A stretch of 64,000 bases of DNA from Variovorax sp. PMC12 (GCF_003019815.1 NZ_CP027773.1:3545001-3609000), one strand, 5' to 3'. Counted from the first letter of the stretch, positions 32,116 through 43,651 are shown. Made by a program: numbers and translations. The notes: generated by a model not told the origin, from the letters alone.

Positions 32116-34746
32116 TCAGAGAACCACGTTGACCAGGCGGCCGGGAACCACGATCACGCGCTTGGGTGGCGCGCCTTCGGCGAAGTTGACGAAGTCGTCG
32201 CAGGCCAGCGCGAGCTTCTCGATCTCGTCCTTCGAGGCGCCGGCCGGCACGCTGAGCTTGCCGCGCAGCTTGCCGTTGACCTGCAGCATGAGCTCGATCT
32301 CGTCCTGCACCAGCGCGCCGACGTCGACCGTGGGCCAGGGCGCGTCGAGCAGGCCGCCCAGGTCCTTGTCGTAGCCGAGTTCGTTCCACAGCTGCTGCGC
32401 GATGTGCGGCGTGGCCGGGTACAGGCAGCGCAGCAGGATGCCGAAGCCCTCGCGCACCGCGGCGGCGTCGCCCGCGCTGCCGTCGGGCTTGAAGCCTTCC
32501 AGCGCGTTGAGCAGCTTCATCGCGCCCGACACCACCGTGTTGTATTGCATGCGCTGGTAGTCGTAGTCGATCTGTCGCAGCACGGTGTGCACTTCGCGGC
32601 GCAGCGCCTGGGCGCCCTTGCCGAAGGTCTGGCCGGCCAGCGCGGCGGGAGCGACGTCGGCCTGCGCCGCGCCGAAGTTCCACACCCGGCGCAGGAAGCG
32701 GTAGCTGCCTTCGACGGCCGCGTCGTTCCACTCCAGCGTGGCTTCGGGCGGCGCGGTGAACATGGTGTACAGGCGGGCGGTGTCGGCGCCGTACTTCTCG
32801 ATCAGGTCCTGCGGGTCGACGCCGTTGCGTTCGCTCTTGCCCATCTTGCCGACGCCGCCGTACTCGACCTTCGTGCCGTCTGCAGTGGTGCCGCCAATGA
32901 TGCGGCCCTGCGCGTCGAGCACGGTCGTGACCTCGGCGGGCGGGAAGTAGTCCTTGCCGCCCTTCTCGTTGCGCTTGTAGAAGATGTGGTTGAGCACCAT
33001 GCCCTGCGTCAGCAGCTTGCTGAAGGGCTCGTCGGCCTTCAGCAGGCCGAGGTCGCGCATCACCTTGGTCCAGAAACGCGCGTACAGCAGGTGAAGAATG
33101 GCGTGCTCGATGCCGCCGATGTACTGGTCCATCGGCATCCAGTAGTCGGCGCCGCCGGCCACCATGGCTTCGTCGTTCTTCGGGTCGCAGTAGCGCATGA
33201 AGTACCACGACGAGTCGACGAAGGTGTCCATGGTGTCGGTCTCGCGCCGCGCGGGCTTGCCGCAGACGGGGCAGACCACGCCGGCATGGAAGCCCTCGTG
33301 CTTGTGCAGCGGGTTGCCCGAGCCGTCCGGCACGCAGTCGGTCGGAAGCACCACGGGCAGGTCTTTTTCGGGGACCGGCACCGCGCCGTGCTCTTCGCAA
33401 TGGATGATCGGGATCGGCGTGCCCCAGTAGCGCTGGCGGCTCACGCCCCAGTCGCGCAGGCGCCAGGTGGTCTGCAGCTCGCCCAGGCCCTTCTGGCCCA
33501 GCGCATGCGCCACGGCGGCCACGGCCTCCTTGTAGCTCATGCCGCTGAAGTTGTCGGAGTTGATGGTCACGCCGCGCTGTTTGTCGCCGTACCAGTCCTG
33601 CCACTTGTGATAGTCGAAGTGCGGCTCGTCGTCGACCAGCACCACCTGGATGATCTCGATGCCGTACTTGTTGGCGAAGGCGAAGTCGCGCTCGTCGTGC
33701 GCGGGCACGCCCATCACGGCGCCGTCGCCGTAGCCGATCAGCACGTAGTTGCCGACCCACACCGGCACCTGCTCGTCGGTGATCGGGTGCGTCACCGTGA
33801 GGCCGGTGGGCACGCCCTTTTTCTCCTGCGTGGCGAGCTCGGCCTCGGTGGTGCCGCCGCTCTTGCACTCCTCGATGAAGGCCGCGACCTTGGGGTCGAG
33901 CGTGGCGGCGTGCGCGGCCAGCGGATGCTCGGGCGCCACGGCGCAGAAGGTCACGCCCATGATGGTGTCGGCGCGCGTGGTGAACACGTACATGCGGCCG
34001 TCCTGGATCAGCTTGCCGTCGGCACCCTTGATGTCATGGGTGAAGGCGAAGCGCAGGCCTTCGCTCTTGCCGATCCAGTTCTCCTGCATCAGCTTGACGC
34101 GCTCGGGCCAGCCCGGCAGCTTGTGCTGGGTGTGCTCGAGCAGTTCCTCGGCGTAGTCGCTGATCTTCAGGTAGTAGCCCGGGATCTCGCGGCGCTCGAC
34201 CGTGGCGCCGGTGCGCCAGCCCTTGCCGTCGATCACCTGCTCGTTGGCCAGCACGGTCTGGTCGACCGGGTCCCAGTTCACGACCTGGGTCTTGCGGTAG
34301 GCAATGCCCTTTTCGAGCATCTTCAGGAACAGCCACTGGTTCCACTTGTAGTAGCTCGGGTCGCAGGTGGCGATCTCGCGGCTCCAGTCGATGGCCAGGC
34401 CCATGGCCTGGAGCTGGCCCTTCATGTAGGCGATGTTCTCGTAGGTCCACTTGGCCGGCGGCACGCCATTCTTCAGCGCCGCGTTCTCGGCCGGCAGGCC
34501 GAAGGCGTCCCAGCCCATGGGCATCAGCACGTTGTAGCCGCTCATGCGCAGGTAGCGCGTGAGCATGTCGTTGATCGTGTAGTTGCGCACGTGGCCCATG
34601 TGCAGCTTGCCGCTGGGATACGGCAGCATCGAGCAGGCGTAGTACTTCTTGCGGCTCGCGTCCTCGGTGACGCGGTAGGCATCGGCGGCGCTCCATTGCG
34701 CCTGGGCAGCGGACTCGACGTCGCTGGGTTTGTAGCTGGGATTCAT
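32116..34746 (-). CDS. leuS: Leucyl-tRNA synthetase
   Basis: 876 aa, class I aminoacyl-tRNA synthetase. The HIGH site reads YPSGKLHMGHVRNYTI. The editing domain (about 225-420) contains VTHPITDEQVPVWVGNYVLI and MGVPAHDERDFAFA, the hydrolytic Asp region. The KMSKS loop is KMGKS (residues 634-638, bases 32833-32847), with Gly at the middle position, and is followed by ERNGVDP. The anticodon-binding and C-terminal domains are complete. First gene of leuS-lptE-holA-proA. Its upstream region holds repeat copy A and the divergent Bug gene. Confidence 0.97.
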   Translation of the reverse strand: MNPSYKPSDVESAAQAQWSAADAYRVTEDASRKKYYACSMLPYPSGKLHMGHVRNYTINDMLTRYLRMSGYNVLMPMGWDAFGLPAENAALKNGVPPAKWTYENIAYMKGQLQAMGLAIDWSREIATCDPSYYKWNQWLFLKMLEKGIAYRKTQVVNWDPVDQTVLANEQVIDGKGWRTGATVERREIPGYYLKISDYAEELLEHTQHKLPGWPERVKLMQENWIGKSEGLRFAFTHDIKGADGKLIQDGRMYVFTTRADTIMGVTFCAVAPEHPLAAHAATLDPKVAAFIEECKSGGTTEAELATQEKKGVPTGLTVTHPITDEQVPVWVGNYVLIGYGDGAVMGVPAHDERDFAFANKYGIEIIQVVLVDDEPHFDYHKWQDWYGDKQRGVTINSDNFSGMSYKEAVAAVAHALGQKGLGELQTTWRLRDWGVSRQRYWGTPIPIIHCEEHGAVPVPEKDLPVVLPTDCVPDGSGNPLHKHEGFHAGVVCPVCGKPARRETDTMDTFVDSSWYFMRYCDPKNDEAMVAGGADYWMPMDQYIGGIEHAILHLLYARFWTKVMRDLGLLKADEPFSKLLTQGMVLNHIFYKRNEKGGKDYFPPAEVTTVLDAQGRIIGGTTADGTKVEYGGVGKMGKSERNGVDPQDLIEKYGADTARLYTMFTAPPEATLEWNDAAVEGSYRFLRRVWNFGAAQADVAPAALAGQTFGKGAQALRREVHTVLRQIDYDYQRMQYNTVVSGAMKLLNALEGFKPDGSAGDAAAVREGFGILLRCLYPATPHIAQQLWNELGYDKDLGGLLDAPWPTVDVGALVQDEIELMLQVNGKLRGKLSVPAGASKDEIEKLALACDDFVNFAEGAPPKRVIVVPGRLVNVVL

Positions 34747-34809
34747 GGCGGTTCGGCAAGAGCCCGGCGCAAGGCGGCCGGGAACGCGGGATTATCGCGC
34801 CGGACTAGA

Positions 34810-34901
34810 CTCGCCCCCAGGCTTCGCGCACTTCGTGTCGCTTCTCCTTCCCCCTGCCGGGGGCAATGCCGGCGGCCCGCCGAAGCCGGCTCCACGGCAT
34901 T
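34810..34901 (-). repeat. 92-bp hairpin repeat, copy A
   Basis: Member of a three-copy family in this window (others at 54179-54270 and 59738-59794). Read on the minus strand it opens with a 37-nt imperfect stem (34901-34865) closed by AATGCC/GGCATT with a TTC loop, then CCCCC..GGGGG, then a conserved tail GCGACACGAAGTGCGCGAAG. Copies A and B are both 92 bp long. It lies between leuS and the divergent Bug gene. Confidence 0.85.
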
Positions 34902-34949
34902 TCGCGGAATAACGAAGCCCGAACAGTGCGCCACGGGATGGAATTCGCC

Positions 34950-35915
34950 ATGAAATTGTTTTTGAAACATCTTGTCCTGTGCTTCGCCGCAGTCGCCGCC
35001 ACGCCGCTGTGGGCACAGCACAACGACAAGCCCCTGCGCATCGTCGTGCCCTTCGCCACCGGCGGCGCCCAGGACGTGATTGCCCGCTACCTGGGCGCCA
35101 AGCTGACCGACAGGCTGGGCCAGCCGGTCATCATCGACAACAAGGCCGGCGCTGGCGGCATCGTGGCCGCCGACGCGGTGGCCAAGGCGACCGACGGCGC
35201 CACGGTGCTGCTGGCCACGGGCGGCGCGGTCACGATCGCTCCCCACCTGCAGGCCAGGCTGCCCTACGACCCGGCGCACGAGCTGGTGCCGGTGGCCCTG
35301 GTGGCCGACACGCCCATGACGCTGTCGGTGCGCACCGAAAGCCCCTACAGGACCGTGGCCGACGTGCTGCGCGACGCCAAGGCCAGGCCGGGCCAGGTGA
35401 CCTACGCCTCGACCGGCAACGGCACCGTCTCGCACCTGACCGGGGCGCTGCTGGCCCAGGCCGGCGGCGTGGACCTGCTGCACGTGCCCTACCGGGGCGC
35501 GGCGCCCGCCATGACCGACCTGCTGGGCGGGCAGGTGGCGACCATCGTGACCAGCGTGGCCTCGATCGAGCCCATGGTGGCCAGCGGCAAGGCGCGCGTG
35601 CTGGGCACCTTCTCTCGCGTCTCCCTCCCCGGCATGGGCTCGGCGCCCACCATCGGCGAGGCCACCGGCCTGCCGGGCATGGAAGTGCCGGTCTGGGTCG
35701 GCGTGATGGCGCCGGTACGCATGCCGGCGGCCAGCATCGAGAAGCTGTCGGCGGCGCTGATGGAGGTGTGCAACCTGCCGGAGACGAAGCAGCGCTTCGC
35801 CCAGCTGGGCGCGGTCAACACCTGCGGCGGCCCGGCCGCGCTGGGCAAGGTCGTGACGGAAGACAGCCAGCGCTGGGCGAAGGTCATCAAGCAGGGCGGG
35901 ATCAAGGTTGAATAA
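34950..35915 (+). CDS. Bug-family (TctC-like) extracytoplasmic solute-binding protein
   Basis: 321 aa. Signal peptide MKLFLKHLVLCFAAVAATPLWAQ, cut near residue 23. The mature protein begins DKPLRIVVPFATGGAQDVIA and keeps the family pockets IIDNKAGAGGIVAAD and LLHVPYRGAAPAMTDLLGGQ. Such proteins bind small carboxylates, amino acids or similar molecules. The ATG at 34950 is taken because the signal peptide starts there. The stop overlaps the TTG start of the opine dehydrogenase-like gene by 8 bp, so the pair is coupled and the ligand may be an opine-like N-(carboxyalkyl) amino acid. That is inferred from pairing only. Confidence 0.9.
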   Translation: MKLFLKHLVLCFAAVAATPLWAQHNDKPLRIVVPFATGGAQDVIARYLGAKLTDRLGQPVIIDNKAGAGGIVAADAVAKATDGATVLLATGGAVTIAPHLQARLPYDPAHELVPVALVADTPMTLSVRTESPYRTVADVLRDAKARPGQVTYASTGNGTVSHLTGALLAQAGGVDLLHVPYRGAAPAMTDLLGGQVATIVTSVASIEPMVASGKARVLGTFSRVSLPGMGSAPTIGEATGLPGMEVPVWVGVMAPVRMPAASIEKLSAALMEVCNLPETKQRFAQLGAVNTCGGPAALGKVVTEDSQRWAKVIKQGGIKVE

Positions 35916-36978
35916 ATCGGCACACCGCGTCGGCATCGCCGGCGCAGGGGCGATCGCGCTGGCCAGCGCGGCCTGGCTGCGGCGGGCGGGGCACGGCGTG
36001 ACCGTGTGGTCGCCGGGCGGCCGGGGCGCGGAGGCCCTGCGGACCCAGGCGCTGGAAGCCGGCGGCATCCAGTCGTTCTCGGTGACGGTCGAGGTCGCCG
36101 GCGACGCGGCCAGCCTTTGCGCGGCGTCGGACGTGCTGCTGCTCGCCCTGCCCGTCAACGGCCACAGGCGGGTGATGGACGCGCTGCTGCCCTTCCTGCG
36201 CGACGGCCAGACCGTGATCGTCAGCTCGATGGCCTCGCTGTCGTCGCTCTATCTCCATGAAGCAGCCAGGCAAGCCGGCCGGCAGATCACCGTGGCCAGC
36301 TTCGGCACGACCGTGCTGACCGCGCGCCGGGCGTCGGCCACGCAGGTCAAGGTCATGACACGGCGCAAGGCGGTCGGCGTGTCCGCCCTGCTCGGCGCGA
36401 AGGCGCACGAGGCCGTCGCCCTGTGCACCGCACTCTTCGGCGACGGCTTCTTCGCGCAGGAAAGCGCCCTCGCCAGCGCGCTGGCCAACGTCAACCCGCA
36501 GTCGCACGGCCCGCTCGCGGTGTTCAACTGGACCCGCATCGAGCGCGCCGAGAACTGGCCGCAGTACCACTGCATGACGCCCGGCGTGTCGCGTGCGATC
36601 GAGGCGCTCGACCAGGAGCGCCGCGCCGTGGCGCGGGCCTTCGGCATCGAGCTCGGCCCCATCGAGGCGCACTTCGCGCGTTCCTTCGGCACCACGTCGG
36701 AAAAGCTGGCGGACATCGCCGCCGAACTGCACGCCAAGCGCGGCGGCCCGCCCGGCCCGGTGCAGGCCGACACCCGCTACGTGACCGAGGACATGCCCTA
36801 CGGCCTGGCCTTCATCGAGGCGCTGGGCGCCATCGCCGGCGTGCCCACGCCCGCGACCCGCACCATCGTGGACGCGGCCTCGCTGGTCAACGGCATCGAC
36901 TTCCGCCGCGAGAACGACCTGCTCGAACCGCTGGGCCTGGCGAACGAAACCGTCGCCGGGCTGCTCGCGCGGCTGTAG
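35908..36978 (+). CDS. NAD/NADP octopine/nopaline dehydrogenase-family protein
   Basis: 356 aa. The N-terminal Rossmann domain opens VGIAGAGAIALASAAWLRRAG and the C-terminal helical domain is of octopine-DH type, with NPQSHGPLAVFNWTRIERAE and YVTEDMPYGLAFIEALGAIA containing the catalytic-site His/Asn/Arg region. Opine dehydrogenases reductively join an amino acid and a 2-oxoacid, or split the product. The only start that keeps the Rossmann strand is TTG at 35908, which overlaps the preceding Bug gene by 8 bp; GGGCGGGA lies 10-17 bp before it. Product and direction are unknown. Confidence 0.87.
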   Translation: MNKSAHRVGIAGAGAIALASAAWLRRAGHGVTVWSPGGRGAEALRTQALEAGGIQSFSVTVEVAGDAASLCAASDVLLLALPVNGHRRVMDALLPFLRDGQTVIVSSMASLSSLYLHEAARQAGRQITVASFGTTVLTARRASATQVKVMTRRKAVGVSALLGAKAHEAVALCTALFGDGFFAQESALASALANVNPQSHGPLAVFNWTRIERAENWPQYHCMTPGVSRAIEALDQERRAVARAFGIELGPIEAHFARSFGTTSEKLADIAAELHAKRGGPPGPVQADTRYVTEDMPYGLAFIEALGAIAGVPTPATRTIVDAASLVNGIDFRRENDLLEPLGLANETVAGLLARL

Positions 36979-37066
36979 CAAGGGCGGCGGCCCGGGGCGC
37001 GCACGGGGCTTGCCACTGGCCCGAATCTCGCATGCCACAATGATTTTTCCGACCACAGGGACCGGC

Positions 37067-38758
37067 ATGGGCACCAGCGACAAGAGCAGCGACAAAGGCG
37101 GCAGCGAATGGTGGCGCGGCGCGGTGATCTACCAGATCTACCCGCGCAGCTTCAGCGACAGCAACGGCGACGGCATCGGCGACCTGCCCGGCATCACGGC
37201 CCGGCTCGACCACGTGGCGGCGCTCGGCGTCGATGCGGTCTGGGTCTCGCCCTTCTTCCGCTCGCCGATGAAGGACTTCGGCTACGACGTGTCCGACTAC
37301 CGCGCGGTCGATCCGCTGTTCGGCACGCTGGCCGACTTCGACGCCATGCTCGCGCGCATGCATGCGCTGGGCCTGAAGCTCATCATCGACCAGGTGCTCT
37401 CGCACACCTCCGATCAGCACGCCTGGTTCGCCGAAAGCCGCAGCTCGCGCGACAACCCCAAGGCCGACTGGTACGTGTGGGCCGACCCCCGGCCCGACGG
37501 CACGCCGCCCACCAACTGGCTGTCGGTGTTCGGCGGCTCGGCCTGGCAGTGGGATTCGCGGCGGCGGCAGTACTACCTGCACAGCTTTCTGGCCGAGCAG
37601 CCCGACCTGAACTTCCATTGCGCCGAGGTGCAGGAGGCCTTGCTCGGCGAAGTGCGCTTCTGGTGCGAGCGCGGCGTCGACGGCTTCCGCTTCGACGCCT
37701 GCAACCACCAGTTCCACGACGCGCTGCTGCGCGACAACCCGCCGGCCTCGCTCGCGTCGATCGACGAAGTCAGCACGGTGCGCGCCGACAACCCGTATGC
37801 GATGCAGCAGCACCTGTACGACAAGAGCCAGCACGAGAACCTGGCGTTCCTCGAAAACCTGCGCCGGCTGCTCGACGGCTACGGCGCGGTGGCGCTGGGC
37901 GAGGTCGGCGACGAGAACGCGCCGCCTGTCATGGCGCAATACACCGAGAGCGGCAGGCGCCTGCACCTGGCCTACAGCTTCAGCCTGCTCACGGCCGACC
38001 ACAGCCCCGAGCACCTGCGCCACCAGGTGGAGGCGCTCGACGGCGCGCTGGCGCCCACCGGCGGCTGGGGCTGCTGGGCCGTGTCGAACCACGACGTGCC
38101 GCGCGTCGCCACCCGCTGGAGCGGCGGCGCACCCACCGACACGCGCCGCGACCGCCTCTGGCTGACGCTGCTGCTCACGCTGCGCGGCAGCGCCAGCATC
38201 TACCAGGGCGAGGAACTCGGCCTGCCCGAGGCCGAGGTGCCCTTCGAGCTGCTGCAGGACCCCTACGGCCGGGCGTTCTGGCCCGAGTTCAAGGGCCGCG
38301 ACGGCTGCCGCACGCCGATGCCCTGGACCGCCGACGCGCCGCACGGCGGCTTCACCACCGGCACGCCCTGGCTGCCGGTGTACGGGCCGCACCTGCCGCT
38401 GGCCGTCGAGCGGCAGGCCGACGAACCGGGCTCGATGCTGGCCTTCAGCCGCGCCCTGCTGCGCTGGCGCCGCACGCAGCCGCTGCTGCGCACCGGCGGC
38501 ATCGCCTTCATCGACGCGCCCGAGCCCCTGCTGCATTTCGAGCGCAACGACGGGAACCAATCGCTCCACGCGATCTTCAACCTGGGAAGCGCGCCGGTGT
38601 CGATGCCCTTGCCCGATCGGTTGCAGCCAATGCAGCCCCTCGTCGGACAACCGCTCGCGCCGACTTCCGCCGTGCAGACCGTGAACGAAAAGCGCATGCT
38701 GGTGCTGGCGCCCTATGGCGTCTTCATCGGCATGCCCGCCGAAGAAGGAATGAGCTGA
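37067..38758 (+). CDS. GH13 alpha-glucosidase / oligosaccharide hydrolase
   Basis: 563 aa, alpha-amylase-family TIM barrel. Opens EWWRGAVIYQIYPRSFSDSN. Catalytic residues: nucleophile Asp in GFRFDACNHQFH, acid/base Glu in VALGEVGDENAPP, transition-state Asp in AVSNHDVPRVATRW. The QPDLNFHCAEVQEALLGEV segment is typical of oligo-1,6-glucosidase and alpha-glucosidase types. No signal peptide, so it acts on cytoplasmic maltodextrins, probably those released by GlgX and GlgP. The ATG at 37067 has AGGGA upstream; an earlier in-frame ATG is poor. Five bp before glgB. Confidence 0.9.
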   Translation: MGTSDKSSDKGGSEWWRGAVIYQIYPRSFSDSNGDGIGDLPGITARLDHVAALGVDAVWVSPFFRSPMKDFGYDVSDYRAVDPLFGTLADFDAMLARMHALGLKLIIDQVLSHTSDQHAWFAESRSSRDNPKADWYVWADPRPDGTPPTNWLSVFGGSAWQWDSRRRQYYLHSFLAEQPDLNFHCAEVQEALLGEVRFWCERGVDGFRFDACNHQFHDALLRDNPPASLASIDEVSTVRADNPYAMQQHLYDKSQHENLAFLENLRRLLDGYGAVALGEVGDENAPPVMAQYTESGRRLHLAYSFSLLTADHSPEHLRHQVEALDGALAPTGGWGCWAVSNHDVPRVATRWSGGAPTDTRRDRLWLTLLLTLRGSASIYQGEELGLPEAEVPFELLQDPYGRAFWPEFKGRDGCRTPMPWTADAPHGGFTTGTPWLPVYGPHLPLAVERQADEPGSMLAFSRALLRWRRTQPLLRTGGIAFIDAPEPLLHFERNDGNQSLHAIFNLGSAPVSMPLPDRLQPMQPLVGQPLAPTSAVQTVNEKRMLVLAPYGVFIGMPAEEGMS

Positions 38759-38763
38759 CCGCC

Positions 38764-40938
38764 ATGCCCCCGAAGCCGTTGTCCGAATCAGAAATCCACG
38801 CGCTCATGCGCGCCGAACATGGCGATCCTTTTGCCGTGCTGGGGCCGCACGAGACCGCCGAGGGCCTGGAGGTGCGCGCGCTTCTGCCCGGCGCGCAGCG
38901 CGTGGCGGTGGTGCATTCGCGCACCGGCTGGCCGCTGTCGATCCTTTCGCGCCACGGCGAGTCGGACCTCTTCAGCGGGCTGGTGCCGGCGGCCGAGGCC
39001 CGCATGGGCTATTCGTTCCAGATCGACTGGGACGCCCACACCTCGCGGCTCGAGGACCCCTACCGCTTTCCGTTCGTGCTCGGCGACACCGACGTCTGGC
39101 TGCTGGCCGAGGGCACGCACCTGCGGCCGTGGGAGCGGCTGGGCGCGCACCTGCGCGAGATGAACGGCGTCAAGGGCGTGGCCTTCGCGGTCTGGGCGCC
39201 GAATGCGCGGCGCGTGTCGGTGGTCGGCAACTTCAACAACTGGGACGGCCGGCGCCACATGATGCGGCTGCGCCGCGAGTGCGGCGTGTGGGAGATCTTC
39301 GCGCCGCACGTGACGGTGGGCGATGCCTACGAATTCGAGATTCTTTCGGCCCACGGCGAAGTGCTGCGCAAGGCCGACCCGTTCGCGTTCTCGGCGCAGC
39401 TGCGGCCGGACACCGCCTGCGTGGTGCAGCCGCTGCCGGCCGCCGTGAAGATGCCCGAGGGCCGCGCCGAGGCCAACGGCCGCCACGCGCCCGTCAGCAT
39501 TTATGAAGTGCACCTTGGCTCGTGGCGCCGCAAGAACAACGGCCACGAGTGGCTCGACTACCGCGAGCTGGCCGACACGCTGGTGCCCTATGCGCGCGAC
39601 ATGGGCTTCACGCACATCGAGCTGCTGCCGATCAGCGAGCACCCGTTCGACGGCTCCTGGGGCTACCAGCCGATCGGCCTGTATGCGCCGACCTCGCGCT
39701 TCGGCACGCCGGGCGACTTCCGGCATTTCGTCGAGGCCGCGCATGCGGCGGGGCTGGGCGTGATCCTCGACTGGGTGCCCGCGCATTTCCCGACCGACGC
39801 GCACGGCCTGGGCCGCTTCGACGGCACCGCGCTCTATGAGTACGCCGACCCGCGCGAGGGCTTCCACAACGACTGGCAGACGCTGATCTTCAACTACGCG
39901 CGCACCGAGGTGCGCAACTACCTCGTCGGCAACGCGCTCTACTGGCTGGAGCGCTACGGCGTGGACGGCCTGCGCGTGGACGCGGTGGCCTCGATGCTCT
40001 ACCGCGACTACAGCCGCAAGGCGGGCGAGTGGATACCCAACACCTTCGGCGGACGCGAGAACCTCGAGGCCATCGACTTCCTGCGGCGCATGAACCGCGT
40101 GGTGGGCGTCGAGCGGCCCGGCGCGGTGACGCTGGCCGAAGAGTCGACCAGCTTCCCCGGCGTGACCCGCCCGCCCGAAGACGGCGGCCTGGGCTTCCAC
40201 TACAAGTGGAACATGGGCTGGATGAACGACACCCTGGCCTATGCGGGCACCGACCCGGTCTACCGCAAGCACCACCACCAGAAGATCACCTTCGGGCTGA
40301 TGTATGCGCACAGCGAGAACTTCGTGCTGCCGCTGTCGCACGACGAGGTGGTGCACGGCAAGGGCTCGCTGATCGGGCGCATGCCGGGAGACGAGTGGCA
40401 GAAGTTTGCCGGGCTGCGCAACCTGTATGGCTACCTCTGGGCGTATCCGGGCAAGAAGCTGTTGTTCATGGGGGGCGAGTTCGCGCAGTACGCCGAATGG
40501 AACGCGGACCGCAGCCTGGACTGGCATTTGCTGGAGCATGCGGCGCACCAAGGCGTGCGGCGGCTGGTGCGCGACCTGAACAACGTGTACCGGCATTTTC
40601 CGGCGCTGCACGAGCTCGACCATGACGGTGGCGGATTCGAGTGGATCGTGCATGACGATGCGGATCAGTCGGTGTTTGCCTTTGTCCGGCGGGCTCGTGA
40701 CGGGGCGTTTGTTGTCGCTGTCTGCAACTTCACGCCTGTGCCTCGGCGTGGGTACCGGTTGGGGGTTCCGTTTGCTGGCTCTTATCGGGAGATCATCAAT
40801 ACGGATGGGGCGGTTTATGGCGGGAGTGGCGTGGGGAACGGGGTTGTCGAGAGCGAGCCTGTTGCTTGGCATGGGAAAGCGGACTCCTTGTCTGTCAGCT
40901 TGCCGCCTTTGGGTACTGTGATGTGGGTGTTGGTTTGA
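38764..40938 (+). CDS. glgB: 1,4-alpha-glucan branching enzyme
   Basis: 724 aa; introduces alpha-1,6 branches in glycogen. N1 and CBM48 domains occupy about 1-215 (VAFAVWAPNARRVSVVGNFN). The GH13 barrel follows with nucleophile Asp in GLRVDAVASMLYRDYS, Glu in VTLAEESTSFPGV and Asp in LSHDEVVHGKGSL. The C-terminal beta domain ends PPLGTVMWVLV. Starts 5 bp after the GH13 glucosidase gene. The last roughly 100 codons change base use abruptly toward T-ending codons: of the last 76 codons I count 26 ending in T and 18 in C, unlike the body of the gene. Confidence 0.97.
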   Translation: MPPKPLSESEIHALMRAEHGDPFAVLGPHETAEGLEVRALLPGAQRVAVVHSRTGWPLSILSRHGESDLFSGLVPAAEARMGYSFQIDWDAHTSRLEDPYRFPFVLGDTDVWLLAEGTHLRPWERLGAHLREMNGVKGVAFAVWAPNARRVSVVGNFNNWDGRRHMMRLRRECGVWEIFAPHVTVGDAYEFEILSAHGEVLRKADPFAFSAQLRPDTACVVQPLPAAVKMPEGRAEANGRHAPVSIYEVHLGSWRRKNNGHEWLDYRELADTLVPYARDMGFTHIELLPISEHPFDGSWGYQPIGLYAPTSRFGTPGDFRHFVEAAHAAGLGVILDWVPAHFPTDAHGLGRFDGTALYEYADPREGFHNDWQTLIFNYARTEVRNYLVGNALYWLERYGVDGLRVDAVASMLYRDYSRKAGEWIPNTFGGRENLEAIDFLRRMNRVVGVERPGAVTLAEESTSFPGVTRPPEDGGLGFHYKWNMGWMNDTLAYAGTDPVYRKHHHQKITFGLMYAHSENFVLPLSHDEVVHGKGSLIGRMPGDEWQKFAGLRNLYGYLWAYPGKKLLFMGGEFAQYAEWNADRSLDWHLLEHAAHQGVRRLVRDLNNVYRHFPALHELDHDGGGFEWIVHDDADQSVFAFVRRARDGAFVVAVCNFTPVPRRGYRLGVPFAGSYREIINTDGAVYGGSGVGNGVVESEPVAWHGKADSLSVSLPPLGTVMWVLV

Positions 40939-40950
40939 TGTTCTTGGGTG

Positions 40951-41509
40951 TTTGTTTTCCGGGGCCGGGTCTCGGCCCGGCGGCCGACCTACTTTTCTTT
41001 GCTTCGCCAAAGAAACGTAGGCAAAAGAAAGGCGACCCTGCTGTCTGCGACCCCTGCGCTTCGCTACGGGGCAACCTGCGGTGCTCGCGTTTCGCGGGGT
41101 CTCGCAGAACTCGCTTCGCTCAAACAGCTGCGAGCCCTTATCCGCGAAACGCTCCGCTCCTCGGCGCAGCCAGAGGGGAGGGGAACCCACTCGGGCCTTT
41201 GCTTCGCTCGGCCCCATGTGGCACAGCCGCTGCGCGGCTGCGCCACCGCGCCGAGCGCAGCGATGGCGCGTTTGGTATACAAATCCCTTCTGGCTGCGCC
41301 GAGGAGCGCAGACGTAGGCGGGATCAGGGCCGCAGCTGTTTGAGCGAAGCGAGTTCTGCGGACCCCCGCCGGAGTCGAGCACCGCAGGTTGCCCGTAGCG
41401 AAGCGAAGGGACGCAGACAGCAGGGTCGCCTTTTCTTTGCTTACTTTCTTTTGGCGAAGCAAAAGAAAGTGAGTCGCCCGCCGGGGCGAGACCCGGCCCC
41501 GAAAAACAA
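40951..41509. repeat. Roughly 560-bp imperfect palindrome of nested hairpins between glgB and glgX
   Basis: The whole 592-bp intergenic space folds on itself around base 41231. The outer pair GGGGCCGGGTCTC (40961-40973) matches GAGACCCGGCCCC (41488-41500); the centre is GTGGC...GCCAC (41218-41246). Conserved blocks in both arms include GGCGACCCTGCTGTCTGCG, CAACCTGCGGTGCTCG, AACTCGCTTCGCTCAAACAG and CTCCTCGGCGCAGCCAGA. Each arm also contains local stems with GCTTCGC-type loops whose flanks differ between arms but still pair. I see no credible gene in it. Confidence 0.9.
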
Positions 41510-41530
41510 GCCCCCTGCAAGGCAAAAACA

Positions 41531-43651
<2,121 letters not shown>

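Noticed and set aside
37108..40938. A single 1276-residue open frame spanning the GH13 gene and glgB
   Set aside because: The first 550 codons are the +1 shadow of the GH13 gene, Ala/Arg-rich and without domains. The real glgB starts at 38764, 5 bp after the GH13 stop.
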